Shown one piece after another: positions 42,395 to 51,071 of a stretch of DNA of 64,000 nt. Within the stretch, counting starts at the first letter, position 1; every line of letters begins with the position of its first letter. Made by a program: the position numbers and the translations under genes. The notes beneath the pieces are model-generated. The model worked only from the letters and a program-made list of their open reading frames with translations. It made no database searches and was not told the DNA's origin. Source of the stretch: an uncultured bacterium (GTDB taxonomy: Bacteria; Planctomycetota; JAJSAM01; JAJVHW01); assembly GCA_937996235.1 (NCBI GenBank), contig CALKVK010000009.1, positions 310,001-374,000 of the forward strand, given 5' to 3'.

Positions 42395-43149
42395 CCCCGC
42401 CGCACCTGTCGCTCGTCGTGCCCTGCTACGACGAGACCCACCGCCTGGGCCCGAGCATCGAGCGCATCCTCGCGTGGGTGCGGGCGCAGGACTTCGAGAG
42501 CGAGATCGTGATCGTGGACGACGGCTCGCGCGACGGCACGGCGGAGTTCGCCGAGCAGCACCTCGCGGACGCGCGGCACGTCGTGCTGCGCCACGCGCGC
42601 AACCGCGGCAAGGGCGCCGCCCTCCGCACCGGCATGCTCGCGGCGGTCGGGCGTCACGTGCTCTTCTCGGACGCCGACCTGAGCACGCCGATCGAGGAGG
42701 CGTCCAAGTTCCTGGCCGCGCACGCGGCCGGCGCGCCGATCGTCATCGGCTCGCGCAAGACGAAGGGCGCGGCGGTCACGAAGCGGCAGAACCCGCTGCG
42801 CGAGAACATGGGCCGCGTCTACACGTGGCTCTCGAACGTGCTGATCTGCCCGGGCGTCTCCGACTTCACGTGCGGGTTCAAGTCGTTCGTGCGGCAGGCC
42901 GCGCAGGACGTGTTCTCGCGCGTGCGCGAGGAGGGCTGGGCCTACGACAGCGAGGTGCTCTACCTCGCGCGCCGGCTCGGCTATCCCGTGACCGAGGTGC
43001 CCGTGGCGTGGGCGAACGACCCGAGCACGCGCGTGCGGCTGCTGCGCGACGCGTTCGGCTCGGCCGCCGGGCTCGCGCGCATCCGCGGCCGCGCGCTCCG
43101 CGGCGTCTACGACGCGCCGGGCGCGGCCGGCGAGGTCGTCTCGGCCTGA
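42391..43149 (+). CDS. Family 2 glycosyltransferase (dolichyl-phosphate beta-glucosyltransferase-like)
   Basis: A 252-residue GT-A fold glycosyltransferase that probably moves a sugar from a nucleotide donor to a polyprenyl phosphate on the cytosolic membrane face. Family features: LSLVVPCYDETHRLGPSI at the N-terminus, EIVIVDDGSRDGTAEF, ARNRGKGAALRTGM, the metal-binding DxD as FSDADLSTP, VIGSRKTKG and FTCGFKSFVRQAAQDVF. This is the ALG5/DPM-like pattern without C-terminal membrane helices, which fits a need for the small membrane partner upstream. GTG start in a 4-bp overlap. The 3' end overlaps the convergent cyclase gene by 43 bp. Likely pathway: glycan or lipid-linked sugar synthesis. Confidence 0.88.
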   Translation: MTPPHLSLVVPCYDETHRLGPSIERILAWVRAQDFESEIVIVDDGSRDGTAEFAEQHLADARHVVLRHARNRGKGAALRTGMLAAVGRHVLFSDADLSTPIEEASKFLAAHAAGAPIVIGSRKTKGAAVTKRQNPLRENMGRVYTWLSNVLICPGVSDFTCGFKSFVRQAAQDVFSRVREEGWAYDSEVLYLARRLGYPVTEVPVAWANDPSTRVRLLRDAFGSAAGLARIRGRALRGVYDAPGAAGEVVSA

Positions 43150-44615
43150 GCGCCCCACACGGGCACGGGCGCCGCCTTGCCCTTCAGCCGTTGCGGTCCG
43201 AGGTCGGAGAGACGCGCGCGCAGGCCGGCGTCGGTCAGCTCCGCGCGCGCGGCGTCGGAGACGACGAGCGGCACGCCGACCTCCTTCGTCAGGCTCTCGA
43301 GGCGCGACGCCGTGTTGACCGTGTCGCCGATGAACGTGTACTCGAGGCGCTCGGTCGAGCCGATGCTGCCCGCGATGACCTCGCCCGCGTGCACGCCGAT
43401 CCCGATGCGGATCGGCCGCGCGAGCCGCGGACCGATCTCGTCGAGCGCCGCGAGCATGTCGAGCCCCGCAGCGACGGCGGCGTCGGCCGCGCGCTCGGGC
43501 TCGTCCACGCCGAAGACGGCCATCAGCCCGTCGCCGATGAACTTGTCCACGACGCCGCCGTGCGCGTGCACGATCGCGACCATGCGCTCGAAGTAGACGT
43601 TCAGGTCGCGCACGATCTCCTCGGGCGCGCTCGTCTCGGTGCGCCCCGTGAAGTCGCGCACGTCGGAGAAGAGCACGGCGACGTGGCGCCGGCTGCCGCC
43701 GGGGCGCAGCCCGTCCTCGGACTCGAGGATGCGCTGCGCGAGGCCCGGGCTCACGAGCTTGCCGAAGACCTCCTTCACGCGCCGCCGCTCGCGCAGCCCG
43801 TCGATCATGCGGTTCGTGTGGCTCGCGATGAGTCCGAACTCGTCGTCGGACGCGACCGCGACGTAGCGCTCGAGCGCGCCGCCCGAGACCGCCTCGAGCA
43901 CCGCGGTCTCGTTGGCGAAGAACAGGTGCAGGTTGCGCGAGAACGAGACGATCACCGCGCCGAGCATCACGAGCAGCGCGACGACCACGAACCCGATCTC
44001 GGTGACGACCTTCATGCGCGCGGCGTCGATGTGCGCCATGCCCGCCATCGCGACGGTCGTCAGGTCCTTGTTCACGAGCAGGAAGAGGTCGATCGCGACG
44101 AGCGCCGTCACGGCGAGGGCGGGCAGCGCGAACTTCGTCGTGACCGACGTGCCCCGCGCGAGCAGCGGCACGGAGCGTCCCTCCGCGATGAGCCGCCGCG
44201 CGACGTGCCGCTCGCGCGCGAGCGCCATGTCGAGCGCCGCGAAGACGCCGATGGTCGCGCAGCCGAGCGTCATCTTGACGCCGCTGACGACCGGGAACTC
44301 GTGGACGAGCGTGTCCCAGACGGTCACGCCGAGGCCCGCGGCGACGAACAGGCCGAAGTCGAGCACGAGCTGGCGCCGGCCGTGGCCGATCTCGGGCCCG
44401 CGCACGACGAAGCGCGGCTCGAGGACGCTGCGCAGCGCGAGCGCGAGTCCGAACGCGCAGGCGAGGATCAGCGCGATGCGCGGCGCGCCGAGCTGCTCGA
44501 GGAACGAGCAGACCTGTCCGCCGTAGAAGCCGAGGAGCACCGCGGAGCCCGCGTAGTACGCCAGCACGCGGGGCAGCCCGAGCGCCGTCGTCCGCGTCGC
44601 CGCGCCGTCCGTCAT
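43107..44615 (-). CDS. Membrane class III adenylate/guanylate cyclase
   Basis: A 502-residue nucleotide cyclase. The N-terminal half has about six hydrophobic segments (VLAYYAGSAVLLGFYGG, IALILACAFGLALAL, LVLDFGLFVAAGLGVTVW, ALPALAVTALVAIDLFLLV, VVTEIGFVVVALLVMLGAV). A HAMP-like linker (SGGALERYVAVASDDEFGLI) leads to the catalytic domain. Metal ligands sit in VLFSDVRDFTGRTE and FIGDGLMAVFG, and the transition-state residues in FIGDTVNTASRLESL. The base-selecting Lys is present in VDKFIGD. It makes cAMP (or less likely cGMP) in response to a membrane signal. The ATG overlaps the ligase gene's stop (ATGA), making it the last gene of a four-gene operon with tldE and tldD. Confidence 0.92.
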   Translation of the reverse strand: MTDGAATRTTALGLPRVLAYYAGSAVLLGFYGGQVCSFLEQLGAPRIALILACAFGLALALRSVLEPRFVVRGPEIGHGRRQLVLDFGLFVAAGLGVTVWDTLVHEFPVVSGVKMTLGCATIGVFAALDMALARERHVARRLIAEGRSVPLLARGTSVTTKFALPALAVTALVAIDLFLLVNKDLTTVAMAGMAHIDAARMKVVTEIGFVVVALLVMLGAVIVSFSRNLHLFFANETAVLEAVSGGALERYVAVASDDEFGLIASHTNRMIDGLRERRRVKEVFGKLVSPGLAQRILESEDGLRPGGSRRHVAVLFSDVRDFTGRTETSAPEEIVRDLNVYFERMVAIVHAHGGVVDKFIGDGLMAVFGVDEPERAADAAVAAGLDMLAALDEIGPRLARPIRIGIGVHAGEVIAGSIGSTERLEYTFIGDTVNTASRLESLTKEVGVPLVVSDAARAELTDAGLRARLSDLGPQRLKGKAAPVPVWGAQAETTSPAAPGAS

Positions 44616-46150
44616 CCGCTCTCCTCCCCCGCCGCCGCGCGCTCCCGGAGCACGCGCCGCAGCGCCTTGCCGACGTGGTTGCGCGGGATCTCGGCGATCC
44701 GCACGAAACGTCGCGGACGCTCCCACGGCGTCACGCGTGCGGCGAGATGCTCCGTCAGCTCGGCATCCGACGGCTCGCGTCCCGCACGACAACAGACGAA
44801 CGCGACGGGAACTTCCCCGTCCACCGGGTGCGGCGCGCCGACGACCACGGCGTCCGCGACGTCGGGGTGCGCGCGGAGCGCCGCCTCGACCGTGCCGGGC
44901 ACGACGCTCCAGCCCCTGAACTTGATGAGGTCCTTCAGACGGTCCACGATCACGACGTAGCCCGCCTCGTCGAAGCGCGCGAGGTCGCCGGTGCGCAGCC
45001 AGCCGCCGTCCGCGAAGGCCGCCGACGTCGCGTCCGGGCGCCGCCAGTAGCCCGACGTCACCTGCGGCCCGCGCACCTGCAGTTCGCCCTCGCCGCCGAC
45101 CGGCACGTCCGGCGCCGCCGGGTCGCAGACGCGCAGCTCGGTGCCCGGCAGCGGGATGCCGACGGTCCCGGCGCGCGGCGCCTGCGGCGGGTTGTTGCAG
45201 ACCTCGGGCGACGCCTCCGTCAGCCCGTACCCGAGCAGCATCGGCACGCCCGGCACGGCGGCGGCCCAGCGCGCGGCGAGGTCGCCGCCGACGAGCATCG
45301 CGCCCGCCTTCACGTAGCGCAGCGAGCGGAACACGCGCGTCGCGCGCGGACCGGCCGCGTCGAGCAGGCGGTGGAACATCGTCGCGCTGCCGTAGGCGAC
45401 GCTCACCCGCTCGCGCTCGACGGCTTCGAGCACCGCGTCCGCGTCGAAGTGCGCGAGCACGACGACGCGCGCGCGCGCCGCGAGCGACGCGTTCACGACG
45501 CACGAGAGCCCCCACGTGTGGCAGAAGGGCAGCGCGCCCAGGATCACGTCGCGGTGCGTCCAGCCGAACCACGCGTCGTTCTGGTGCGCGTTCGCCGCGA
45601 GGTTCGCGTGCGACATCACCGCGGCCTTGAGTCCGCCGGTGGTGCCGCTCGTGTACTGCAGCACGGCGGCGTCGGCGCCGCTCTGCCCGACCGCGGGCAC
45701 GGCGCCGCGCTCGCGTCCGTGCACGACCGCGGGCAGATCGTCGAACGCGGCGCGCACGTCGTCGGTGCACGCGACGGCGCGCGGCTCGGCGTCCGCCAGG
45801 TGCGTCGCGAGCGACGCGACGGGCAGCTCGGGCGTGACGGGCACCGCGATCCAGCCCGCCGCCCACGCGCCGTGCAGCGCCGCCACGAACTCCGGTCCGT
45901 TCGGCAGGCGGATCAGCAGGCGCTCGCCGGGCGGACCGAGTTCCGCGAGCTGCGCAGCGACGCCGCGCGCACGGCGTGCGACGTCCGCGAACGAGAGCAC
46001 GTCCTCTGCGTGAGGACCCTGCAGCCACACGCGGTCCGCGGCGTCGCCCTCCGCTGCCTGCAGTTCCTCGGGCAACGTGCGCGCGAGCGTGGCGAACGCG
46101 CGCGCGACGCCCGCCGGATAGAGCGACTGCCAGTCGTGCGGGTCGTTCAA
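44612..46150 (-). CDS. AMP-forming acyl-CoA synthetase/ligase family enzyme
   Basis: A 512-residue member of the ANL superfamily, which activates a carboxylate as acyl-AMP and passes it to CoA or another thiol. Core motifs: LQYTSGTTGGLKAAVMSH (P-loop A3), ALPFCHTWGLSC, LLGYGLTEASPEV (A5), GWLRTGDLARFDEAGYVVIV (A7), DRLKDLIKFRGWSVVPGTVE (A8) and the catalytic Lys in IPRNHVGKALRRVL (A10). Length is typical. The start is TTG at 46150, in a TTGA overlap with the tldD stop; the next candidate is a GTG about 13 codons later. It resembles long-chain or malonyl/4-coumarate-type ligases; the acyl substrate is not fixed by the motifs. In the same operon as TldD/TldE and a nucleotide cyclase. Confidence 0.9.
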   Translation of the reverse strand: MNDPHDWQSLYPAGVARAFATLARTLPEELQAAEGDAADRVWLQGPHAEDVLSFADVARRARGVAAQLAELGPPGERLLIRLPNGPEFVAALHGAWAAGWIAVPVTPELPVASLATHLADAEPRAVACTDDVRAAFDDLPAVVHGRERGAVPAVGQSGADAAVLQYTSGTTGGLKAAVMSHANLAANAHQNDAWFGWTHRDVILGALPFCHTWGLSCVVNASLAARARVVVLAHFDADAVLEAVERERVSVAYGSATMFHRLLDAAGPRATRVFRSLRYVKAGAMLVGGDLAARWAAAVPGVPMLLGYGLTEASPEVCNNPPQAPRAGTVGIPLPGTELRVCDPAAPDVPVGGEGELQVRGPQVTSGYWRRPDATSAAFADGGWLRTGDLARFDEAGYVVIVDRLKDLIKFRGWSVVPGTVEAALRAHPDVADAVVVGAPHPVDGEVPVAFVCCRAGREPSDAELTEHLAARVTPWERPRRFVRIAEIPRNHVGKALRRVLRERAAAGEESG

Positions 46151-47628
46151 GCGCGGACGCCGACGGCCTGGCGCCGGAACCGCGCCGGCGCCGCGCCGTG
46201 CGACATCTCCGCGATCTGCATGGGCTGGCCCTTGCCGCAGTTCGGCACGCCCCAGAGCTGCCACGCGGGCGCGGCGCAGATCGCGTCGCACGCGTTCCAG
46301 AACTGCGGCGTGATGCCCTGGTACGTCGGGTTGCGCAGGAGCCGCCCGAGCTTGCCGCCCTTGATCTCGCGCCCGCTCTCGCAGGTGAACTGGAAGTTCA
46401 GGCGCTGCTGGTCGATCGACCAGCACTTCACCCCCGCCATGAAGATGCCGTCGTCCGTGTCGGCGACGAGATCCTCGAAGCTCCACGTGCCGGGCATCAG
46501 CGAGAGGTTCGAGATGCGCACGATCGGCACGTTCCACGGCCCCTCGGCGCGGCTGCAGCCGCGGCTGCGGTCGCGGTTCTCGAAGTGCGCGACGTCGCGC
46601 GAGGTCTGGTACGCGGCGAAGCGCCCGTCCTGCACGATGTGCCAGCGCTGGCTGCGGACGCCGTCGTCGTCGTAGCCGATCGTCGCGAGACCGCCGGGCA
46701 CCGTCGCGTCGGCGACCAGGTTGACGTGCTCGCTGCCGTAGCGGAAGCCGTCGAGCTTGCCCGTGTCCACGAACGACGTGCCCGCGAAGTCCGCCTCCCA
46801 GCCCTGCACGCGGTCGAGCTCGGTCGCGTGCCCCACCGACTCGTGGATCTGCAGCGCGAGCTGGTCGCCCGAGAGGATCACGTCCTTCTCGCCGACGGGA
46901 CACGTCGCCGCCGTGAGGAGCTCGAGCGCCTCCTCGCGCGTGCGCTCCGCGTTGCCGACGAGGTCGAGCGCGAGCACCAGCTCGTAGCCCGCCGCGAGGT
47001 AGTTCCCGCCGAACGCCGCCGGGTAGCTGCGCACCTGCGTCTCGCCGTGCGCGTGCGCGACGCACGAGATGCCCGCGCCGCTGCGCAGCACGACCTGCTC
47101 GATGTCCGCGCCCTCCGACGACAGGAACACCTGGCTCTCGCGCCGGAAGCTCATCGACGCGCCCGACGCCGTGACCTCGGGGCGCGCGCGCAGGATCGCG
47201 TCGGCGCGCAGCAGCACGTCGAGCTTCGTCTCGAGCGGCACGCCGAACGGATCGACGAGGTACGTCGACGTCCACACGTCGCGCCACGCGGGCTCGCCCG
47301 CCCAGCGCAGCCGCCCGGGGCCCGCGCGGCGCCCGGCGCGCGCGATGCGCACGGCCAGCGCGGCGACGCGCTCGACCTCCTCGGGCGTCAGGTCGAAGCC
47401 CGACGCGAACCCGTGGGCGCCGTCCACGAGCACGCGCACGCCGAAGCCGGTCGTCTCGACCTGCTCGAGCTGCGCGACCCTGCCGTTGCGCACGCCGAGG
47501 TCCTCGGTCTCGATGCGCCCGACGCGCACGTCGGCCCAGTCGGCACCCGCCGCGCGCGCGACCTCCACGGCGCGCCGCCCGAGCTCGCGCCACGCCGTCG
47601 CGTCCGTCGTGCCCTTCGCCATCTGCAT
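46147..47628 (-). CDS. tldD: TldD metalloprotease
   Basis: A 493-residue cytosolic protease, the catalytic subunit of the TldD-TldE heterodimer, which degrades unfolded peptides and trims ribosomally made peptides such as microcin B17. The zinc site is the characteristic HESVGH (His262, Glu263, His267). Other family blocks are DWADVRVGRIETEDLGVRNG near the N-terminus, SYPAAFGGNYLAAGYEL, GSEHVNLVADATVPGGLATI and the glycine-rich end WQLWGVPNCGKGQPMQIAEM. AGGA lies before the ATG, 11 bp after the stop of tldE. The second ATG (residue 3) is a possible alternative start. No RiPP precursor gene was seen close by. Confidence 0.94.
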   Translation of the reverse strand: MQMAKGTTDATAWRELGRRAVEVARAAGADWADVRVGRIETEDLGVRNGRVAQLEQVETTGFGVRVLVDGAHGFASGFDLTPEEVERVAALAVRIARAGRRAGPGRLRWAGEPAWRDVWTSTYLVDPFGVPLETKLDVLLRADAILRARPEVTASGASMSFRRESQVFLSSEGADIEQVVLRSGAGISCVAHAHGETQVRSYPAAFGGNYLAAGYELVLALDLVGNAERTREEALELLTAATCPVGEKDVILSGDQLALQIHESVGHATELDRVQGWEADFAGTSFVDTGKLDGFRYGSEHVNLVADATVPGGLATIGYDDDGVRSQRWHIVQDGRFAAYQTSRDVAHFENRDRSRGCSRAEGPWNVPIVRISNLSLMPGTWSFEDLVADTDDGIFMAGVKCWSIDQQRLNFQFTCESGREIKGGKLGRLLRNPTYQGITPQFWNACDAICAAPAWQLWGVPNCGKGQPMQIAEMSHGAAPARFRRQAVGVRA

Positions 47629-47639
47629 CGGGGGATTCC

Positions 47640-48974
47640 TCAGAACTCGGTGGTGCTGGAGAAACGGAAGCCGTCGATGCGCAGCGACGGCACGACCGTG
47701 TGGCCGCCGAACAGCGCCGACGCGAGCCGCGCGTCGCCGCCGATCCCGCTCACGCGCGCGAGGGCGTCGACGAGCGACTGCGTGAAGCGCAGGTTCTTGA
47801 CGGGCCGCGTGACCTCGCCGCGCTCGATGAGGAACGTGCCGTTGCGCGTCATGCCCGTGAGCGTGAGGCGCGTCGGCTCGACGACGTTCGTGTAGTGGAA
47901 CTCGGTGACGAGGATGCCGCGGTCCACGTCACGCACGAGATCCGCGGCGGTGCCCGTGCCGGGCGCGAGCAGCAGGTTCGCGGGCAGCGGACCCGACGTG
48001 CTCGGCTGCGGCGGCGCGTGGCCCGTCGTGCGGCAGCCCATGCGCAGCGCGGTGCCGCGGTCGTGCACGAGACCCGCGGCCACGCCGCCCTGGATGAGCG
48101 GCACGGCGGCGCGCGGCACGCCCTCGCCGTCGAACACGTGTCCGACGGCGAGCGGGTGGTACGCGTCGTCCGCGATCGAGATGCGCGCGTCGGCGACGCG
48201 CTCGCCGAGACGTCCCGCGAGGAAGCTCGAGCCGTCCTCGACCTGCTGCGCGCCGAAGCCCTTCAGCGCGGCGAAGAGCAGCAGACTCGCGACGGCCGGC
48301 GGCTCGAGCACGACCGTCCACTCGCCCGGCGCGGCGGGCTGCGGGTCGCGGCTCGCGAGCGCCTTGCCGACGGCGCGCTCGCCGACCGCGCCGACGTCGA
48401 GGTCCCCGGGCGCGGCGCCGAACGCGTTCGCCCAGCCGGCGCCCGCGTCGCGGAACACCGAGAACGACACCTGCGCGCGCGTGTCGAGGTCCCACACCTC
48501 GAGTCCGGCCGAGTTGGCGACGAGCCGGATGTCGTTCGTGACGCCCTGGACGCCCGCGGCCCGGCAGCCGTTGTCGCGCGCGCGCGCCGTCAGGCGCGCG
48601 ACCGAGTCCGCGGTGTGGACCGGGTCCGGCTCGAGCGGCGCGCGGCGGCGCAGGCGGTAGCCCTGCTGCGGTCCGGGCAGGGGGAGCAGGTCGTCCCGCG
48701 CCGGCATGCGCCGCGCGACGTCCACGGCGCGCCGCACCGTCGCGCGCACGGCGTCCTCGGTCGCGGTGCCGGTGGACGCCTTGCCCTCGCGGCCGTCCAC
48801 GCGCACGCGCACGGCGACGTTCGCCGCCCGGCGCACGAGGTTCTGCACCGGGTGGTCCGCGGTGAAGCGGTTGAGCTCCTCCTCGCACTGCGAGACCGAG
48901 ACCTCGGTCTCGTCGGCAGCGGATGCGGAGAGCGCGGCCAGCGCCAGGCGACGCGCGCGGTCGGGATCGAGCAT
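47640..48974 (-). CDS. pmbA: TldE/PmbA, partner subunit of the TldD protease
   Basis: A 444-residue TldD homologue lacking the HExxxH zinc site, as expected of the non-catalytic TldE (PmbA) partner. Recognisable parts are QCEEELNRFTADHPVQNLVRR, the N-terminal domain with VRVRVDGREGKASTGT, QVEDGSSFLAGRLGERVADA, DDAYHPLAVGHVFDGEGVPR and the C-terminal TRLTLTGMTRNGTFLIERGE. The latter aligns with the end of TldD-type proteins. It is the first gene of the operon, with a strong ribosome site (GGAGG, four bases before the ATG) and a TACACT -10 box 22 bases upstream. Paired with tldD just downstream, so a functional TldDE complex is expected. Confidence 0.93.
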   Translation of the reverse strand: MLDPDRARRLALAALSASAADETEVSVSQCEEELNRFTADHPVQNLVRRAANVAVRVRVDGREGKASTGTATEDAVRATVRRAVDVARRMPARDDLLPLPGPQQGYRLRRRAPLEPDPVHTADSVARLTARARDNGCRAAGVQGVTNDIRLVANSAGLEVWDLDTRAQVSFSVFRDAGAGWANAFGAAPGDLDVGAVGERAVGKALASRDPQPAAPGEWTVVLEPPAVASLLLFAALKGFGAQQVEDGSSFLAGRLGERVADARISIADDAYHPLAVGHVFDGEGVPRAAVPLIQGGVAAGLVHDRGTALRMGCRTTGHAPPQPSTSGPLPANLLLAPGTGTAADLVRDVDRGILVTEFHYTNVVEPTRLTLTGMTRNGTFLIERGEVTRPVKNLRFTQSLVDALARVSGIGGDARLASALFGGHTVVPSLRIDGFRFSSTTEF

Positions 48975-48996
48975 GGGTCCTCCGGCTGGGTCCGGG

Positions 48997-49002
48997 AGTG
49001 TA
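48997..49002 (-). promoter_or_regulatory. -10 box (TACACT) of the tldE-tldD-ligase-cyclase operon
   Basis: On the minus strand TACACT stands 22 bases before the pmbA ATG, leaving a short leader with GGAGG. This is one of the few promoters here with a conventional leader. Confidence 0.5.
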
Positions 49003-49020
49003 GCCCGGGCGGGCCCAGGG

Positions 49021-51009
49021 TCAGCGGCCGAGGCGCGTCCAGGCCTCCTCGAACGGTCCCGTCATCCGCCCGCCCTCCAAGCGGTAGCGGGCGAGCGCGC
49101 TCGCGCCCTCGTCGCGCTCCGCGGCGGATTCGCCGGCGAGCAGGGCCAGCGCCAGCGCGCCCAGGCTGTCGAGGTCCGCGCCCTCCGGTCCGGCCAGCGC
49201 GCGCAGCGCGGCGAGGCCCTCGTCGCGCCGGCCCGGCAGCGCCGTCAGCGCCACGGCGCGCAGCCGCCAGAGCACGCGCTCGGTCGGCGCGAGCCGCAGC
49301 CCGGCGTCGCTGACGACGAGCGCGTCGGCGGCGCGGTCGCCGGCCTCCACGAGCAGCGCGGCGAGGGCGATCGCGCCCTCGACCGAGGGCTCGACGAGGA
49401 GCGCGTCGCGCAGGTGCGACTCGGCCTCGGCCGTCCGGCCGGTGAGCGCCGCGGCGCGGCCCGCGGCGAGCAGGTACGGCGCCGCGCCCGGGCGGCGCGC
49501 GAGCAGCGCGAGCGCGTCGGCGCGGGCGGCCTCGCCGCGCTCCGCGGCGAGGAGGCAGCGGCAGCGCAGCCAGAGGAGCGGCTCCGGCAGCGCGCCGCCG
49601 CCGCCGACCGCCGCGATGGCCTGCTGCACGTGCTCGAGCGCGGTCTCGGGCGCGTGGTCGGGACCCTCCGCGAGGAAGTGCTGCGTCGCGAGGACGTGCA
49701 GCGCCGGCTCGTCGGGCGCGGCCGCGAGCGCGCGGCGCACGAGCGCGCCCGCCTCGGTGGCGCGTCCGGCCGCGACGAGCGCGTCGTGGTAGTCGGTGAC
49801 GGCGTCGACGTCGTGCGCGTCCGCAGCGGCCTCGGCGAGCGCGTCGAGCGCCCCCGGCTGGAGCCGCTCCCGCCGGCGCGCGACCAGCGCGTCCCACGTG
49901 TCCCGCAGACGGGCGTCGATCTCGCCGCCGAGGCGCCGGTAGCGCGCGAGCAGCTCGTACGCGTCGTCGAGATAGGTCCCCTCGCGGCCGCCCTGCTTCC
50001 AGTCGTAGAGCAGCACGGCGAGGTTGCGCAGCACCTCCACGTCGTTCGGGTCCTCGGCGAGCAGCTCGCGGTAGATCTCGGCCGCGTGGTCGGGCCCGTT
50101 CGGGACGCTGCGCTCGGAGCGCGCGAGTGCGCGGGCGCGCAGCACGCGCGCGGCACGGTCGTGCGGCTCCTGCGCGAGCAGCTCGCCGGTCACCGCGAGC
50201 GCCTCCTCCGCGCAGTCCGGGTCCGCGAGCAGGAGCTGCGCGAACTGCTTGCGCCACGTGGTCATCTGCGGCGCGAGGTGCACGGCGGCCCGGAACGCGT
50301 CGAGCGCCTCCGCGTCGCGTCCGGCCCGGCGCGCGCACTCGGCGACGAGCACCACGAGCCGCGGGTCGCCGGGTGCGCGCAGCGCCAGCTCCGCGGCGCA
50401 CGCGTACGCCTCGGCGGTGCGGCCGCTCGCGAGCAGCGCCACGGCGCGCGCGATGCGGAGCTGCGTCGGGTCCACGGCCGTCGGGTCGCCCGGCGGCGCG
50501 ACGCGCGACGGCAGGGCGTCGATGCGGTCGAGCAGCTCCAGCGCCCCCCGCGGATCCGGGTCGTCGGTGGCCGTCGCCAGATGGTGCGCGGCGAGCGCGA
50601 GCACGCGCTCGTCGTGCGGCGCCGCCTGCGCGCGCTCGCGGACGAGCGCCCCGGCCTCGCCCTCGCGCCCGAGCGCCATCAGCGCCGCGTACTCGATCGA
50701 GAGCGGACGCCACGCGTCGGGCACCGCCGCGCGCGCCCTGCGCGCCGCGGCGAGCGCGTCCTCCGGCCGGCCGTCGGTCAGGGACAGGACCGACTCCACG
50801 TACGCGCGCGCCGCGGCGTCGAGCCGGGCGCCGGGCAGCGCCGCGCGCACGCCCTCCACGTCGCCCGCGGCGATGCGCTGCTCGAGCTCCGCGACCGCTG
50901 GACCGTCGAACGCCGCGGCCGACGTGCCCGCGTCCCGCCCGCCGAGACCGAACACGAGGGCGAGCGCCACCAGCACGGAGAGCAGGACGACGAGGACGTT
51001 CCGGCGCAC
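49021..51009 (-). CDS. TPR-repeat membrane-anchored protein
   Basis: A 662-residue protein with an N-terminal membrane anchor or signal (VLVVLLSVLVALALVFGLGG). It is followed almost wholly by tetratricopeptide-like helical repeats, for example GRPEDALAAARRARAAVPDA, RDAEALDAFRAAVHLAP, ELLAEDPNDVEVLRNLAVLL and GRTAEAESHLRDALLVEPSV. These superhelices bind partner proteins, and no enzyme domain is present. The GTG at 51009 lies six bases after TAGACT, so it is probably translated from a leaderless message. It is divergent (62 bp) from the metallopeptidase gene and its stop is 46 bp upstream of pmbA. Likely a periplasm-facing assembly factor; partner unknown. Confidence 0.82.
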   Translation of the reverse strand: MRRNVLVVLLSVLVALALVFGLGGRDAGTSAAAFDGPAVAELEQRIAAGDVEGVRAALPGARLDAAARAYVESVLSLTDGRPEDALAAARRARAAVPDAWRPLSIEYAALMALGREGEAGALVRERAQAAPHDERVLALAAHHLATATDDPDPRGALELLDRIDALPSRVAPPGDPTAVDPTQLRIARAVALLASGRTAEAYACAAELALRAPGDPRLVVLVAECARRAGRDAEALDAFRAAVHLAPQMTTWRKQFAQLLLADPDCAEEALAVTGELLAQEPHDRAARVLRARALARSERSVPNGPDHAAEIYRELLAEDPNDVEVLRNLAVLLYDWKQGGREGTYLDDAYELLARYRRLGGEIDARLRDTWDALVARRRERLQPGALDALAEAAADAHDVDAVTDYHDALVAAGRATEAGALVRRALAAAPDEPALHVLATQHFLAEGPDHAPETALEHVQQAIAAVGGGGALPEPLLWLRCRCLLAAERGEAARADALALLARRPGAAPYLLAAGRAAALTGRTAEAESHLRDALLVEPSVEGAIALAALLVEAGDRAADALVVSDAGLRLAPTERVLWRLRAVALTALPGRRDEGLAALRALAGPEGADLDSLGALALALLAGESAAERDEGASALARYRLEGGRMTGPFEEAWTRLGR

Positions 51010-51015
51010 GCTGGG

Positions 51016-51021
51016 AGTCTA
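51016..51021 (-). promoter_or_regulatory. -10 box (TAGACT) for the TPR gene
   Basis: TAGACT, six bases (CCCAGC), then GTG on the minus strand. Leaderless spacing, no ribosome site. Confidence 0.5.
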
Positions 51022-51059
51022 CGCGGGCTCGTGCGCGAACCCGGGGGTCGCGGGGGCGG

Positions 51060-51065
51060 TACCAT
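51060..51065 (+). promoter_or_regulatory. -10 box (TACCAT) for the metallopeptidase gene
   Basis: TACCAT, six bases (CGCGCC), then GTG at 51072. It mirrors the divergent TPR promoter 40 bp away, which has the same spacing. Confidence 0.5.
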
Positions 51066-51071
51066 CGCGCC

